This document shows positions 1 through 9,126 of a stretch of DNA of 64,000 bases, in pieces. How positions within the stretch are numbered: position 1 is the first letter of the stretch; the number at the start of each line of letters is the position of its first letter. The stretch is from Pseudidiomarina woesei (GTDB lineage Bacteria; Pseudomonadota; Gammaproteobacteria; Enterobacterales; Alteromonadaceae): NCBI RefSeq assembly GCF_001418345.1, contig NZ_LIPW01000007.1, positions 28,245 through 92,244 of the forward strand, in the 5' to 3' direction. The notes beneath the pieces are model-generated. The model saw only the letters and a list, made by a program, of their open reading frames with translations. It was not told the DNA's origin and did not search any database. Both the position numbers and the translations under genes were made by a program.

Positions 1-1
1 T

Positions 2-376
2 TTCGGCGCAATTATCACCCAAATAGCAGTGATAGATATTGTCTTTTCATTAGACTCGGTGATTACTGCAGTGGGCTTAGTTGATCACGTTAGCGTGATG
101 ATTATTGCAGTTGTGGTGGCGGTATTGGTTATGCTGTTCGCAGCCAAAGCGATTGGTGATTTTGTTGACGCACACCCAACCATAAAAATGCTGGCGCTTA
201 GTTTCTTAATACTTATTGGCTTTACATTGGTGGGTGAAGGGCTTGGTTTTCATGTGCCAAAAGGCTATGTGTACTTCGCCATGGCATTTAGTTTGGGTGT
301 AGAGTTATTAAACTTGAAGATACGCAAGCAGCGCCAGCCTGTGCAGTTGAAGAAACGTTTAGGCGACGAGCAATAG
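2..376 (+). CDS. TerC-family integral membrane protein, 3' part only
   Basis: The reading frame is open to the left edge, so the gene begins outside the window; the GTG at 29 is only an internal codon. The visible C-terminal part carries the TerC-family signature around ITQIAVIDIVFSLDSVITAV, with the acidic residues inside a membrane helix that are typical of the family. At least three hydrophobic helices follow and a short basic tail (KIRKQRQ) ends the protein. TerC-family proteins are inner-membrane proteins linked to tellurite resistance and to metal (manganese) export; the substrate here cannot be told from sequence. It converges on the DUF481 gene with a 41-bp gap in which I see no clear terminator. 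Confidence 0.85.
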   Translation, partial: FGAIITQIAVIDIVFSLDSVITAVGLVDHVSVMIIAVVVAVLVMLFAAKAIGDFVDAHPTIKMLALSFLILIGFTLVGEGLGFHVPKGYVYFAMAFSLGVELLNLKIRKQRQPVQLKKRLGDEQ

Positions 377-417
377 TCTCGCCGCCTGCACTGCATTCGC
401 GCTTTATTGCTTGAATT

Positions 418-1215
418 TTAGAACGAATATACCAAAGTAACTGCTGTTTCAGTATCAAGCTTCTCTTTGCTCGAATCTTCAAGATACGAGTTGTGATTTC
501 CTGCTACTGAAAACTTTAATGCCAAAGACGAATTCACGTTTGCAGAAATTGATACTTCTGCACGTGTTTTCGTATTATCTTCACCGACTTCAGATGAAGC
601 TAATGCATTAAATTTTGAGTTTTTGCTGATATCCCAAACTAAGTTGCCAGCAACACGAACAATCACACTGCTTTCTTGCTCTTGCGGAATTCCGTTTACA
701 ATCGGTTTATTTACCGAGTAACCAGGGCCCACTTCATAATCGGCATATAAGTTTTCGCTGTAACGGTAGCGCGCACCATAACCAACAGCTAAGGTGCCTT
801 GGTATTCGTAACCACTAAACTTGTCTTCTTCATACGAGCCAAAGATAAACAGCGATGAACGGCTATCAGGTTTAAATTTGTAGTTGCTCTGACCCGATAC
901 GAAAGTACGGTCACCGGTTAATATAGTATCACCAGTCGCCTGATCTTCTTGTTCCGAGCGGTAATAATCAATAACACCTTTGTGACGCCAGTTCTCGAAG
1001 TCACGGGCTAAATTCAATTTAGCCTTGAAGGTTTCCGTTTCAGTGTTACCGGAAGTGAATAATAGCCCTACTTCCGCACTAGCATCCCACTCTTTCTTTT
1101 CGGTGGTATCTAGATCACTCGCGTCGTCATACATGAAAATACTTGCTGAGGCAGGTATTACTGCAGAAACCGAAAGAGTTGCCGCTACGGCAATGACTAA
1201 ATTTTTGAAGCGCAC
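418..1215 (-). CDS. DUF481 (YdiY-like) outer-membrane beta-barrel protein
   Basis: The 265-residue protein has an N-terminal signal peptide (basic start, hydrophobic stretch, Ala-Ser-Ala before SIFMYDD) and then alternating polar/aromatic strands ending in LVYSF, the terminal Phe expected of an outer-membrane barrel. The segment SAEVGLLFTSGNTETETF matches the start of the DUF481 domain, found in salt-induced outer-membrane proteins of unknown exact function. The start is GTG at 1213-1215, preceded at about 6 nt by a strong AGGGGG ribosome-binding site. A perfect TATAAT (minus strand, 1273-1278) lies about 60 bp upstream, inside the loop of the fbaA terminator hairpin, but its -35 is poor. It appears monocistronic. 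Confidence 0.85.
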   Translation of the reverse strand: MRFKNLVIAVAATLSVSAVIPASASIFMYDDASDLDTTEKKEWDASAEVGLLFTSGNTETETFKAKLNLARDFENWRHKGVIDYYRSEQEDQATGDTILTGDRTFVSGQSNYKFKPDSRSSLFIFGSYEEDKFSGYEYQGTLAVGYGARYRYSENLYADYEVGPGYSVNKPIVNGIPQEQESSVIVRVAGNLVWDISKNSKFNALASSEVGEDNTKTRAEVSISANVNSSLALKFSVAGNHNSYLEDSSKEKLDTETAVTLVYSF

Positions 1216-1251
1216 GCGATTCCCCCTAATCCTTTTTCGTTTGTAAACGCC

Positions 1252-1292
1252 AAAAGACGCCTTATTAGTGTAATTATAACCGATAAGGCGCT
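1252..1292 (-). terminator. Probable terminator of the metK-to-fbaA block
   Basis: An inverted repeat pairs CGCCTTAT (1258-1265) with ATAAGGCG (1283-1290) around a 17-nt loop, 16 bp after the fbaA stop codon. On the minus strand it is followed by TCTTTT, a short T-run, so it is a moderate rather than strong rho-independent terminator. Confidence 0.55.
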
Positions 1293-1308
1293 ATTAACTA
1301 ACCCCGAA

Positions 1309-2373
1309 TTAATTCACTTTAGCGTCTAATTCGCCCCGTTCGTAGCGCTTAAACATTTCTTCAAGCGATACAGGTTTAATCTTGCTAGCCTGACCGGCAC
1401 AGCCAAACGCTTCGTAACGCGCTTTACAGATTTCGTACATAGCGTCGGTTGATGCTTTCAAATATTTGCGTGGGTCAAAGTTACTGGTGTTCTGCGCCAA
1501 GTGACGACGAATGGCGCCCGTTGACGCTAAACGCAAGTCAGTATCAATGTTTACCTTACGCACACCATGCTTGATGCCCTCGGCAATTTGCTCCACCGGA
1601 ACACCATAGGTTTCTGGAATTTCGCCGCCAAATTCGTTGATAACTTTCAACCATTCTTGTGGCACCGAAGACGAACCGTGCATAACTAAATGGGTATTCG
1701 GAATACGCTTATGAATTTCTTTAATGCGGTCAATTGCCAAGATGTCACCCGTTGGCGGACGCGAGAACTTGTATGCACCGTGCGATGTACCACATGCAAT
1801 AGCCAAGGCGTCAACATTGGTAGCACGAACAAATTCTGCCGCTTCTTCTGGGTCGGTTAACAACTGATCGTGCGTTAACTTACCTTCTGCACCCACGCCG
1901 TCTTCTTCGCCGGCTTCACCGGTTTCAAGTGACCCTAGTACGCCAATTTCGCCTTCCACAGACACGCCGCAAGCATGAGCCATAGCCACCGCTTCACGCG
2001 TGACACGTACGTTATAATCATAGTCAGCAGGCGTTTTGCCGTCTTCTTTTAACGAGCCGTCCATCATAACCGAGCTGAAGCCCAATTGAATTGAACGCTG
2101 ACAAATGGCTGGTGAGGTACCGTGATCTTGGTGCATTACCACCGGAATGTGCGGCCACTCTTCAATGGCAGCCAAAATAAGGTGACGCAAAAAAGGCGCG
2201 CCAGCGTAGCTACGTGCGCCAGCTGAAGCCTGCACAATTACTGGGCTATCTGTTGCATCTGCAGCTTCCATAATGGCGCGCATTTGCTCAAGGTTGTTCA
2301 CATTGAATGCTGGAACACCGTAGTTGTTTTCAGCTGCGTGGTCTAGCAACTGACGTAATGAAATTAATGCCAT
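1309..2373 (-). CDS. fbaA: Class II fructose-bisphosphate aldolase
   Basis: This 354-residue enzyme splits fructose 1,6-bisphosphate into glyceraldehyde 3-phosphate and dihydroxyacetone phosphate in the cytoplasm, and runs in reverse in gluconeogenesis. The zinc-binding HQDHG motif is at residues 81-85, followed by the class II segments GVSVEGEIG and NIDTDLRLA. Length fits the proteobacterial class IIB aldolases. ATG is preceded by TTAGGAGAA at good spacing. It is the last gene of the minus-strand run metK-tkt-epd-pgk-fbaA, 37 bp after pgk, and is followed by a hairpin terminator. Fructose-1,6-bisphosphatase (fbp, 55265) completes the gluconeogenic step elsewhere in the window. Confidence 0.97.
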   Translation of the reverse strand: MALISLRQLLDHAAENNYGVPAFNVNNLEQMRAIMEAADATDSPVIVQASAGARSYAGAPFLRHLILAAIEEWPHIPVVMHQDHGTSPAICQRSIQLGFSSVMMDGSLKEDGKTPADYDYNVRVTREAVAMAHACGVSVEGEIGVLGSLETGEAGEEDGVGAEGKLTHDQLLTDPEEAAEFVRATNVDALAIACGTSHGAYKFSRPPTGDILAIDRIKEIHKRIPNTHLVMHGSSSVPQEWLKVINEFGGEIPETYGVPVEQIAEGIKHGVRKVNIDTDLRLASTGAIRRHLAQNTSNFDPRKYLKASTDAMYEICKARYEAFGCAGQASKIKPVSLEEMFKRYERGELDAKVN

Positions 2374-2410
2374 CTGTAGGTTCTCCTAATATCCTATTGG
2401 GTTTGGCTAG

Positions 2411-3595
2411 TTAGCCATTTAATGCGCGTTCTTCCAGAATCGCGACTGCAGGTAATTTTTTACCTTCTAAAAACTCTAAAAATGCGCCGCCACCGGTTGA
2501 GATATAACTGATTTTATCAGCGATACCATACTTATCAATGGCTGCAAGGGTATCACCACCACCAGCGATTGAAAATGCCTTACTATTCGCAATAGCGTTA
2601 GCAAGGGCTTTCGTACCCTCGCCAAATTGGTCAAATTCAAATACACCCACCGGGCCATTCCATACAATTGTACCGGCTTGCTCTAAAATTTTAGCAAAGG
2701 CTGCGGCGGTATCTGGCCCGATATCAAACACCATATCGTCATTGGCAATGGTGTTCACTGCTTTGGTTTCGGCTACGGCTGATTCGCTAAACTCTTTACC
2801 GGTAACCACGTCACTTGGTAGCGGAATATCGCCACCTTTGGCCTGTGCGGCAGCAACCAAACGCTTGGCTTCATCCATTAAATCTTCTTCATACAGCGAC
2901 TTACCGATGTTGTGGCCAGCAGCTGCAATGAAGGTGTTGGCGATACCACCACCTACAATAAGCTGATCAACAACGCCTGACAGCGACTCTAACACGGTGA
3001 GTTTAGTCGAAACTTTCGAACCACCCACAATTGCCACCAACGGGCGCGCTGGGTTCGCCAGAGCCTTTCCTAAGGCATCAAGTTCAGCTGCCAGTAATGG
3101 CCCCGCACATGCTACATCGGCATACTTCGCCACACCGTGGGTTGACGCTTGGGCGCGGTGCGCAGTACCAAAGGCGTCCATGACGAACACGTCACACAAT
3201 GCAGCTAGCTGCTGTGCCAGCGCGTCGTCGTTTTTCTTTTCGCCTTTGTTAAAACGAACGTTCTCGAACACCACCACTTCGTTGCTATTCACCTCAACGC
3301 CATTTAAATAATCACGCACTAGACGCACAGGAACGTCTAACGCATCGTTTAAGTAGTCAACAACCGGCTGCAATGACGCTTCGGCATCAAAAGTACCTTC
3401 TTCTGGTCGGCCTAAATGCGACATCACCATCACTTTTGCGCCGCCGTCTAATGCTGCTTGAATGGTTGGAATTGCGGCGCGCAAACGCGCATCGGAAGCG
3501 ACCTTGCCTTGTTTAATCGGCACATTCAGGTCTTCGCGAATTAATACGCGCAAGCCTTCAAGATCTAAATCTGACATTGTAATAACGGATGACAT
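2411..3595 (-). CDS. pgk: Phosphoglycerate kinase
   Basis: Phosphoglycerate kinase makes ATP from 1,3-bisphosphoglycerate and ADP in glycolysis. The N-terminal LIREDLNVP and VMSHLGRP segments, the hinge region and the C-terminal nucleotide-binding [12 protein letters not shown] are all recognisable, and the length (394 residues) is normal. I chose the ATG at 3593-3595, giving [14 protein letters not shown] as in relatives, because it has a GAGG ribosome-binding site 7 nt upstream. A longer reading frame to 3631 would overlap epd and has no support. It lies 19 bp after the epd stop and 37 bp before fbaA, so the three genes are almost certainly one transcript. Confidence 0.97.
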   Translation of the reverse strand: MSSVITMSDLDLEGLRVLIREDLNVPIKQGKVASDARLRAAIPTIQAALDGGAKVMVMSHLGRPEEGTFDAEASLQPVVDYLNDALDVPVRLVRDYLNGVEVNSNEVVVFENVRFNKGEKKNDDALAQQLAALCDVFVMDAFGTAHRAQASTHGVAKYADVACAGPLLAAELDALGKALANPARPLVAIVGGSKVSTKLTVLESLSGVVDQLIVGGGIANTFIAAAGHNIGKSLYEEDLMDEAKRLVAAAQAKGGDIPLPSDVVTGKEFSESAVAETKAVNTIANDDMVFDIGPDTAAAFAKILEQAGTIVWNGPVGVFEFDQFGEGTKALANAIANSKAFSIAGGGDTLAAIDKYGIADKISYISTGGGAFLEFLEGKKLPAVAILEERALNG

Positions 3596-3614
3596 ACCTT
3601 TGCCTCGTCGCTGA

Positions 3615-4643
3615 TTAATTGTTCTGTGCAAGCATAACTTGCGCAGTGTCTAACATTCGGTTTGCAAATCCCCACTCGTTGTCGCACCAACACAACACCT
3701 TAATCAGGCGCTTGTCGGCTACGCGAGTTTGCGTACCATCAACAATACTTGAGCGTGGATCATGGTTGAAATCTATGGATACCAAGGGCTCGTCTACAAA
3801 CCCAAGAATTTGCGCCTGGTGGCCACGCGCGGCTTCGGCCAATACTTGATTAACCTGCTCAACGGTTACCGGCGTATTAACGGTTACACTTAAGTCCATT
3901 GCTGTGACGTTGGTGGTTGGCACTCGCACTTGTATGGCCTCAAAGCGCCCAGCAAATTTCGGTAAAATACGTTCAATACCGCGTGCTAAACGGGTATCTA
4001 CTGGAATAATTGAACGCCCGGCTGCGCGCGCTAAGCGCGGATCGCTATGATAAGCATCAATTACTTGCTGATCATGCATGGCCGCATGAATGGTAGTAAT
4101 GGCCCCACTGTCGATGCCAAACGCTTGGTCGAGTACCTGAATAACCGGCACAATGCAGTTGGTGGTGCACGAACCGTTCGATACCCAACGGTGCTGTGCC
4201 GACAAGTCGTTGCTATTCACCCCAAAAATTGCAGTAAAGTCCAAATCAGGCGCGCCTGGCTGCGAGAACAATACGCGTGGCACGCCAATATCTTCATATG
4301 ACTGGCCATGCTCTCGGGTGCCATGCACGCCGGTGCAATCAAGCACCATATCAACATTCAATTGAGCCCACTCAAGGTCGCGAATTTCACTATCTGCAGA
4401 CACGCGAATAAGGTCATCACAAACGCGCATATGGTGGGCACTTTCAACCGCAACTGGGTATTGAAAACGACCATGGCTGGTATCGTACTTCAGCAAATGG
4501 GTCATCGCCTCTACCGGAGCCAGCTCATTAATAGCGACCACTTCAAGGTGTTGACGATAACCTCGCTCATATAGCGCCCGCAGAATGTTCCGGCCTATAC
4601 GACCAAATCCATTTATAGCGATTCGTGCGGGGGCTTGGCTCAT
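3615..4643 (-). CDS. epd: D-erythrose-4-phosphate dehydrogenase
   Basis: This member of the GAPDH superfamily (342 residues) has the NAD-binding NGFGRIGR at 11-18 and catalytic Cys159 in [10 protein letters not shown] call it Epd rather than glycolytic GAPDH because of the Epd-type stretch [14 protein letters not shown] and the pattern [17 protein letters not shown] near the C terminus. Epd oxidises erythrose 4-phosphate to 4-phosphoerythronate, the first step of the DXP-dependent pyridoxal phosphate route; pdxA, a later step, is at 24901. Its start overlaps the tkt stop (ATGA), which fits because transketolase produces erythrose 4-phosphate. A residual GAPDH activity is possible. Confidence 0.92.
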   Translation of the reverse strand: MSQAPARIAINGFGRIGRNILRALYERGYRQHLEVVAINELAPVEAMTHLLKYDTSHGRFQYPVAVESAHHMRVCDDLIRVSADSEIRDLEWAQLNVDMVLDCTGVHGTREHGQSYEDIGVPRVLFSQPGAPDLDFTAIFGVNSNDLSAQHRWVSNGSCTTNCIVPVIQVLDQAFGIDSGAITTIHAAMHDQQVIDAYHSDPRLARAAGRSIIPVDTRLARGIERILPKFAGRFEAIQVRVPTTNVTAMDLSVTVNTPVTVEQVNQVLAEAARGHQAQILGFVDEPLVSIDFNHDPRSSIVDGTQTRVADKRLIKVLCWCDNEWGFANRMLDTAQVMLAQNN

Positions 4644-6652
4644 GCGTTTAGCAATTCCTGCGCAATGGCCACGATGTTTTCTTCCGTGAAGCCAAAGTGT
4701 TTAAACAGCTCGTTAGCCGGTGCCGACTCACCGAAAGTTGTCATGCCGACAATGCGCCCCTGCAGACCAACATACTTGAACCAGTAATCCGCAATTCCGG
4801 CCTCAACAGCTATACGTGTGGTTACAGAGCTTGGCAGTACACTTTCACGGTATTCGGCGTCTTGCTTGTCAAACACATCAGTTGCTGGCATTGACACCAC
4901 ACGCACTTTTGTTCCTTGCTGCTGCAAGGTGTTCGCCGCTTGCACGGCTAATGCCACTTCTGAACCCGTGGCAATTAAAATAAGCTCTGGGGTGCCCGCG
5001 CAATCAACCAATACATAGCCGCCACGCTCAATGTCGGCCACTTGTTGAGAAGTACGCTGTTGCTGTGCCAAGTTTTGACGGCTAAAAATTAACGCCGTTG
5101 GTCCATCTTGACGTTGCAACGCATATTTCCATGCTACCGCAGATTCAACTTGGTCACACGGGCGCCAAGTGCTCATATTTGGTGTCATACGTAGGCTAGC
5201 AATTTGCTCTACCGGCTGATGCGTTGGCCCGTCTTCGCCCAAACCAATAGAGTCATGGGTGTAAACAAAAATGCTACGCTGCTTCATGAGTGCGGCCATA
5301 CGCACTGCATTACGGGCATACTCCATAAACATTAAGAACGTTGCGCCATAAGGGGCAAAACCACCGTGCAGTGCAATACCGTTCATAATGGCTGACATTC
5401 CGAATTCACGAACGCCATAGAAAATATAATTACCGCTGGCATCGTCTTTACTGACACCTTTTGAACCGCTCCACAAGGTTAAGTTCGAGCCAGCCAAGTC
5501 CGCCGATCCGCCTAATAACTCTGGCAATAACGGGCCATAAGCGTTTAAGGCATTTTGTGATGCTTTGCGGCTTGCAATATCTGCCGGCTCAGCCTGTAAT
5601 TTCGCAATGTAGTCGCTGGCTTGCTGCGCAAAGTCAGCTGGCAGCTCACCGTTTAAACGGCGCTTAAGCTCACCCGCAAGCTCTGGGTAAGCGGTTGCAT
5701 AAGCTTCAAAGCGTTTATTCCAATCTTGTTCAAGCGCATAGCCGCGTTCTTTGGCTGACCAAGCAGCGTAAACATCAGCTGGCACCTCAAATGGCCCATG
5801 CTGCCAACCTAATTGCTTGCGTGCAGCTGCAATTTCGTCAGCGCCCAAGGGGGCGCCATGACAGCTTTCAGTGCCTTGCTTGTTTGGTGCGCCGAAGCCA
5901 ATAATGGTTTTACAAATGATCAAGGTTGGCTTGTCAGTCACCTGACGTGCAGCTTCAATAGCAGCTTTTACGGCGCTAGCATCGTGACCATCAACATCAG
6001 CAACAACGTGCCAGTTATAGGCTTCAAAACGCTTCACCGTATCATCGGTAAACCAGCCATCCACTTCGCCATCAATCGAGATGCCGTTGTCGTCATAAAA
6101 CGCAATTAATTTGCCAAGGCCTAAGGTGCCAGCCAGTGAACAGGCTTCATGCGAAATACCTTCCATTAAGCAACCATCACCTAAAAAAGTGTAGGTGTAA
6201 TGGTCAACAATATCGTGCTCTGGACGATTAAACTGCGCGGCAAGAACTTTTTCTGCTAACGCCATGCCTACCGCATTGGTAACACCTTGGCCTAACGGCC
6301 CGGTGGTGGTTTCAATGCCTGGCGCATAGCCGTATTCAGGGTGACCTGGGGTTTTTGAATGCAACTGACGGAAGTTTTTTAGTTCGTTGATATCTAAATC
6401 ATAGCCGGTTAAATGCAGCAATGAATAAATCAACATGGAACCGTGACCGTTGGATAATACAAACCGGTCACGGTCAGCCCAATTCGGGTTCGCGGGGTTA
6501 TGTTTGAGGTAATCGCGCCACAGTACTTCGGCAATATCAGCCATACCCATTGGTGCGCCAGGATGCCCTGAATTAGCCTGTTGTACGGCATCCATGCTCA
6601 GTGCGCGGATAGCGTTAGCTAGATATTTTCGCTCAGTTACTGCAGTCGTCAT
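4640..6652 (-). CDS. tktA: Transketolase
   Basis: This 670-residue thiamine-diphosphate enzyme moves two-carbon units between sugar phosphates in the pentose phosphate pathway. The N-terminal half has [16 protein letters not shown] and the TPP/metal motif [13 protein letters not shown] followed by [11 protein letters not shown]; the pyrimidine-binding middle domain has [16 protein letters not shown]; the C-terminal domain is complete. The ATG at 6650-6652 is preceded by GGGG 7 nt upstream, and this GGGG forms the 3' arm of a stable hairpin (see 6660-6707). The stop overlaps the epd start (ATGA), so translation of the two is probably coupled. The gene sits 67 bp after metK. Confidence 0.97.
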   Translation of the reverse strand: MTTAVTERKYLANAIRALSMDAVQQANSGHPGAPMGMADIAEVLWRDYLKHNPANPNWADRDRFVLSNGHGSMLIYSLLHLTGYDLDINELKNFRQLHSKTPGHPEYGYAPGIETTTGPLGQGVTNAVGMALAEKVLAAQFNRPEHDIVDHYTYTFLGDGCLMEGISHEACSLAGTLGLGKLIAFYDDNGISIDGEVDGWFTDDTVKRFEAYNWHVVADVDGHDASAVKAAIEAARQVTDKPTLIICKTIIGFGAPNKQGTESCHGAPLGADEIAAARKQLGWQHGPFEVPADVYAAWSAKERGYALEQDWNKRFEAYATAYPELAGELKRRLNGELPADFAQQASDYIAKLQAEPADIASRKASQNALNAYGPLLPELLGGSADLAGSNLTLWSGSKGVSKDDASGNYIFYGVREFGMSAIMNGIALHGGFAPYGATFLMFMEYARNAVRMAALMKQRSIFVYTHDSIGLGEDGPTHQPVEQIASLRMTPNMSTWRPCDQVESAVAWKYALQRQDGPTALIFSRQNLAQQQRTSQQVADIERGGYVLVDCAGTPELILIATGSEVALAVQAANTLQQQGTKVRVVSMPATDVFDKQDAEYRESVLPSSVTTRIAVEAGIADYWFKYVGLQGRIVGMTTFGESAPANELFKHFGFTEENIVAIAQELLNA

Positions 6653-6659
6653 AACAAAA

Positions 6660-6707
6660 CCCCGAATCTATTGCATAAAAGATGCGCGTATTCTCCACAA
6701 TTCGGGG
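6660..6707 (-). promoter_or_regulatory. Hairpin between metK and tkt that encloses the tkt ribosome-binding site
   Basis: CCCCGAAT (plus strand, 6660-6667) pairs perfectly with ATTCGGGG (6700-6707) around a 32-nt loop that itself contains a small GCAT/ATGC hairpin. On the minus strand the 3' arm is ATTCGGGG followed by TTTTGTT and the tkt ATG, so the GGGG ribosome-binding site is inside the stem. It may act as the metK terminator, as a translational lock on read-through RNA, or both. Confidence 0.55.
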
Positions 6708-6719
6708 CCTTGACGCAAA

Positions 6720-7868
6720 TTAGATATCAGCTAAAAGCGCTTCAACCTTGTCAGTTTTCTCCCACGGGAACTCATCGCGGCCAAAATGACCATAAGCGGC
6801 TGTTGGCAGATAAATCGGACGCTCTAGGTCAAGCATTTGAATTAAGCCATATGGGCGCAAATCAAAATGCTTACGCACCAAAGCGATTAGTTTTTCTTCG
6901 CTGTGCACACTGGTGCCAAAGGTTTCAATACTAATTGACGTTGGCTCTGCCACACCAATGGCATACGACACCTGAATTTCCACACGATCAGCAAGGCCTG
7001 CGGCAACCAAGTTTTTCGCGACATAGCGCGCCGCATAAGCTGCGCTGCGGTCAACTTTCGATGGGTCTTTGCCAGAAAACGCACCACCACCATGGCGAGC
7101 CATACCACCGTAGGTATCCACAATGATTTTACGCCCAGTTAAACCACAGTCACCCATAGGGCCACCGATTACAAATTTACCGGTTGGGTTAATAAAAATA
7201 CGCTCTTGGCTTGGTGGGAACCATTCAGTTGGAAGTACCGGCTTGATAATAGTTTCGATAACGGCTTCACGGAGATCTTTCTGACTAATGTCTTGATCAT
7301 GCTGAGTTGACAGCACCACTGCGTCAATACCAACAGGCTTGCCGTTTTCGTACACAAAAGTCAGTTGTGACTTCGCATCTGGGCGCAACCACGGCAAAGT
7401 ACCGTTTTTACGCACTTCGGCTTGGCGCTGCACCAAACGATGAGCATAGGTGATAGGCGCTGGCATCAGCACGTCGGTTTCGTTAGATGCATAACCAAAC
7501 ATCAAGCCTTGGTCGCCGGCGCCTTGTTCTTCTGGGCTTGCTCGGTCAACGCCCTGATTAATATCAGGTGACTGCTTACCAATAGCATTTAGCACGGCAC
7601 ACGAATCTGCATCAAAGCCCATGTCTGAATGCACATAGCCAATTTCACGCACCGTATTACGGGTAATTTCTTCAATGTCCACCCACGCGTTGGTGTTGAT
7701 TTCTCCCCCCACTAAAACCATTCCGGTTTTCACAAAGGTTTCGCACGCCACACGTGCTTTAGGGTCTTGCGTCAAAATGGCGTCAAGTACCGCATCTGAA
7801 ATTTGGTCGGCGATTTTATCTGGGTGCCCTTCTGAAACTGACTCAGAAGTAAATAAATGCTTTGCCAT
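6720..7868 (-). CDS. metK: S-adenosylmethionine synthetase
   Basis: MetK makes S-adenosylmethionine from methionine and ATP. The 382-residue protein begins [21 protein letters not shown], with the ATP-binding GHPDK. It continues with the metal-binding [12 protein letters not shown] and the glycine-rich [19 protein letters not shown] loop typical of bacterial MetK. I chose the ATG at 7866-7868 because it matches the family N terminus and has AAGAGAT about 10 nt upstream; the frame extends upstream to 7901 without support. An exact MetJ operator (7988-7995) lies about 120 bp upstream, so methionine repression is likely. A strong hairpin between operator and gene probably ends adh transcription. 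Confidence 0.97.
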   Translation of the reverse strand: MAKHLFTSESVSEGHPDKIADQISDAVLDAILTQDPKARVACETFVKTGMVLVGGEINTNAWVDIEEITRNTVREIGYVHSDMGFDADSCAVLNAIGKQSPDINQGVDRASPEEQGAGDQGLMFGYASNETDVLMPAPITYAHRLVQRQAEVRKNGTLPWLRPDAKSQLTFVYENGKPVGIDAVVLSTQHDQDISQKDLREAVIETIIKPVLPTEWFPPSQERIFINPTGKFVIGGPMGDCGLTGRKIIVDTYGGMARHGGGAFSGKDPSKVDRSAAYAARYVAKNLVAAGLADRVEIQVSYAIGVAEPTSISIETFGTSVHSEEKLIALVRKHFDLRPYGLIQMLDLERPIYLPTAAYGHFGRDEFPWEKTDKVEALLADI

Positions 7869-7941
7869 GCGCTGCAATCTCTTGTTGGTTATTTCGGGCA
7901 AACGTTTTGGGCAAACTTTTGCCGGTACAAATTAAGAACTA

Positions 7942-7979
7942 AAAAGTGGGCGTAGTTTATCGAAACTGAGCCCACTTTT
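7942..7979 (-). terminator. Long hairpin terminator downstream of the alcohol dehydrogenase
   Basis: AAAAGTGGGC (7942-7951) pairs with GCCCACTTTT (7970-7979), and the loop adds a second stem AGTTT/AAACT closed by ATCG. On the minus strand it reads AAAAGTGGGC...GCCCACTTTTT, a good rho-independent terminator for adh. The A/T-rich ends are symmetric, so it could also stop plus-strand transcription. Confidence 0.75.
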
Positions 7980-7987
7980 CTACATTT

Positions 7988-8003
7988 AGACGTCTAAAAG
8001 TCT
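7988..8003 (-). promoter_or_regulatory. MetJ operator (met boxes) upstream of metK
   Basis: AGACGTCT at 7988-7995 is identical to the known 8-bp met box bound by MetJ and is the core of a perfect 14-bp palindrome, TTTAGACGTCTAAA (7985-7998). The next 8 bp, AAAAGTCT (7996-8003), matches the box at 6 of 8 positions, giving the tandem arrangement MetJ dimers need. It begins immediately after the adh stop codon and lies about 120 bp upstream of metK, a known member of the MetJ regulon in Gammaproteobacteria. Confidence 0.8.
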
Positions 8004-9059
8004 TTATTTCTGTTTTAGGGTTGCCATATCAATCACGAATCGATATTTCACATCGCTTTTAAGCATCCGCTCGTACGCCTCATTGATGTCGTCCATGGCA
8101 ATCATTTCAATGTCAGAAGTAATGCCATGCTCAGCACAGAAGTCGAGCATTTCCTGAGTTTCAGCAATACCACCAATTAGCGAGCCAGCTAAGCTGCGAC
8201 GCTTCGCAATCAGGTTATACACTGCTGGTGAAGGGTGTGATTCAGCAGGTACACCAACTAACGTCATAGTGCCATTCAACCGCAGCAAACTTAAGTAAGC
8301 GTCGAGGTCATGCGGGGCCGCTACCGTGTTTAAAATAAAGTCGAGACTGTTGCGCCACGCCTTCATTTGCTCTTCGTCTTTCGAAATAACAACATGATCA
8401 GCGCCAAGACGTTTCGCATCGTCTACTTTACTTGGCGACGTGGTAAATAACACCACTTCTGCGCCCATTGCTTTAGCTAACTTCACCGCCATATGGCCAA
8501 GGCCACCAAGACCTACTACGCCAACTTTATGCCCGTTGGTCACGCCCCAATGACGCAGCGGCGAGTAAGTGGTAATACCGGCACAGAGCAATGGCGCAAC
8601 GCCTGCTAAGTCAAGCTTGTCCGACACTTTTAGAACAAAGTCTTCAGTAACGGTGATGCGATTTGAGTAGCCACCGAAAGTGACACCACCAGAGTGTTTG
8701 TCTTCACCGTTGTAGGTTCCAACAAAACCATTGTCGCAATACTGCTCATATCCGTCTTCACAGTTCGCACAGGTGCGGCACGAATCAACCATGCAACCTA
8801 CACCCACGGTGTCGCCAACTTTGTACTTACTCACGTTGCTTCCTACGCGAGTCACCTTACCTACAATTTCATGACCTGGCACGCATGGGAAGACGGTACC
8901 ACCCCACTCATTTCGAGCTTGGTGCAAGTCAGAGTGGCATACCCCGCAATAAAGAATTTCGATTTCAACATCACTTGCCGTTGGGTCACGACGTTCAAAT
9001 TCAAAATATTGCAGTGGTTTATCTGCTGCTTGGGCGGCATATCCTATCGCTTTTGGCAT
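8004..9059 (-). CDS. Zinc-dependent alcohol dehydrogenase, YahK/cinnamyl alcohol dehydrogenase type
   Basis: This 351-residue medium-chain dehydrogenase probably reduces aldehydes with NADPH. It has the catalytic zinc ligands in GVCHSD and PGHEIVG, and the structural-zinc cysteines in CRTCANCEDGYEQYC. The Rossmann motif is GLGGLGHMAVKLAKAMGAEV. Overall it follows E. coli YahK closely; the physiological aldehyde is not evident. I chose the ATG at 9057-9059 (MPKAIGYAAQ), preceded by GGGGAG at 6 nt; an upstream ATG at 9077 would start inside that ribosome-binding site. It is separated from metK by a strong terminator and the MetJ operator. Confidence 0.9.
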   Translation of the reverse strand: MPKAIGYAAQAADKPLQYFEFERRDPTASDVEIEILYCGVCHSDLHQARNEWGGTVFPCVPGHEIVGKVTRVGSNVSKYKVGDTVGVGCMVDSCRTCANCEDGYEQYCDNGFVGTYNGEDKHSGGVTFGGYSNRITVTEDFVLKVSDKLDLAGVAPLLCAGITTYSPLRHWGVTNGHKVGVVGLGGLGHMAVKLAKAMGAEVVLFTTSPSKVDDAKRLGADHVVISKDEEQMKAWRNSLDFILNTVAAPHDLDAYLSLLRLNGTMTLVGVPAESHPSPAVYNLIAKRRSLAGSLIGGIAETQEMLDFCAEHGITSDIEMIAMDDINEAYERMLKSDVKYRFVIDMATLKQK

Positions 9060-9126
9060 AACGTACTCCCCTTTCACCTAACTAAAAATGCGTTGTATTC
9101 ACGCTTAGCAATTCATGTTCTGAGTA

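Noticed and set aside
2538..2966. 142-codon open frame antisense to pgk
   Set aside because: Low-complexity Ala/Pro/Ser translation, which is typical of a shadow of a codon-biased gene.
3596..3631. N-terminal extension of pgk ([12 protein letters not shown]...)
   Set aside because: It overlaps the epd 3' end, has no ribosome-binding site, and relatives start at the internal ATG at 3595.
3615..4643. Glycolytic GAPDH instead of Epd
   Set aside because: The [12 protein letters not shown] and [17 protein letters not shown] segments are Epd-specific, and the gene lies in the epd-pgk-fba order.
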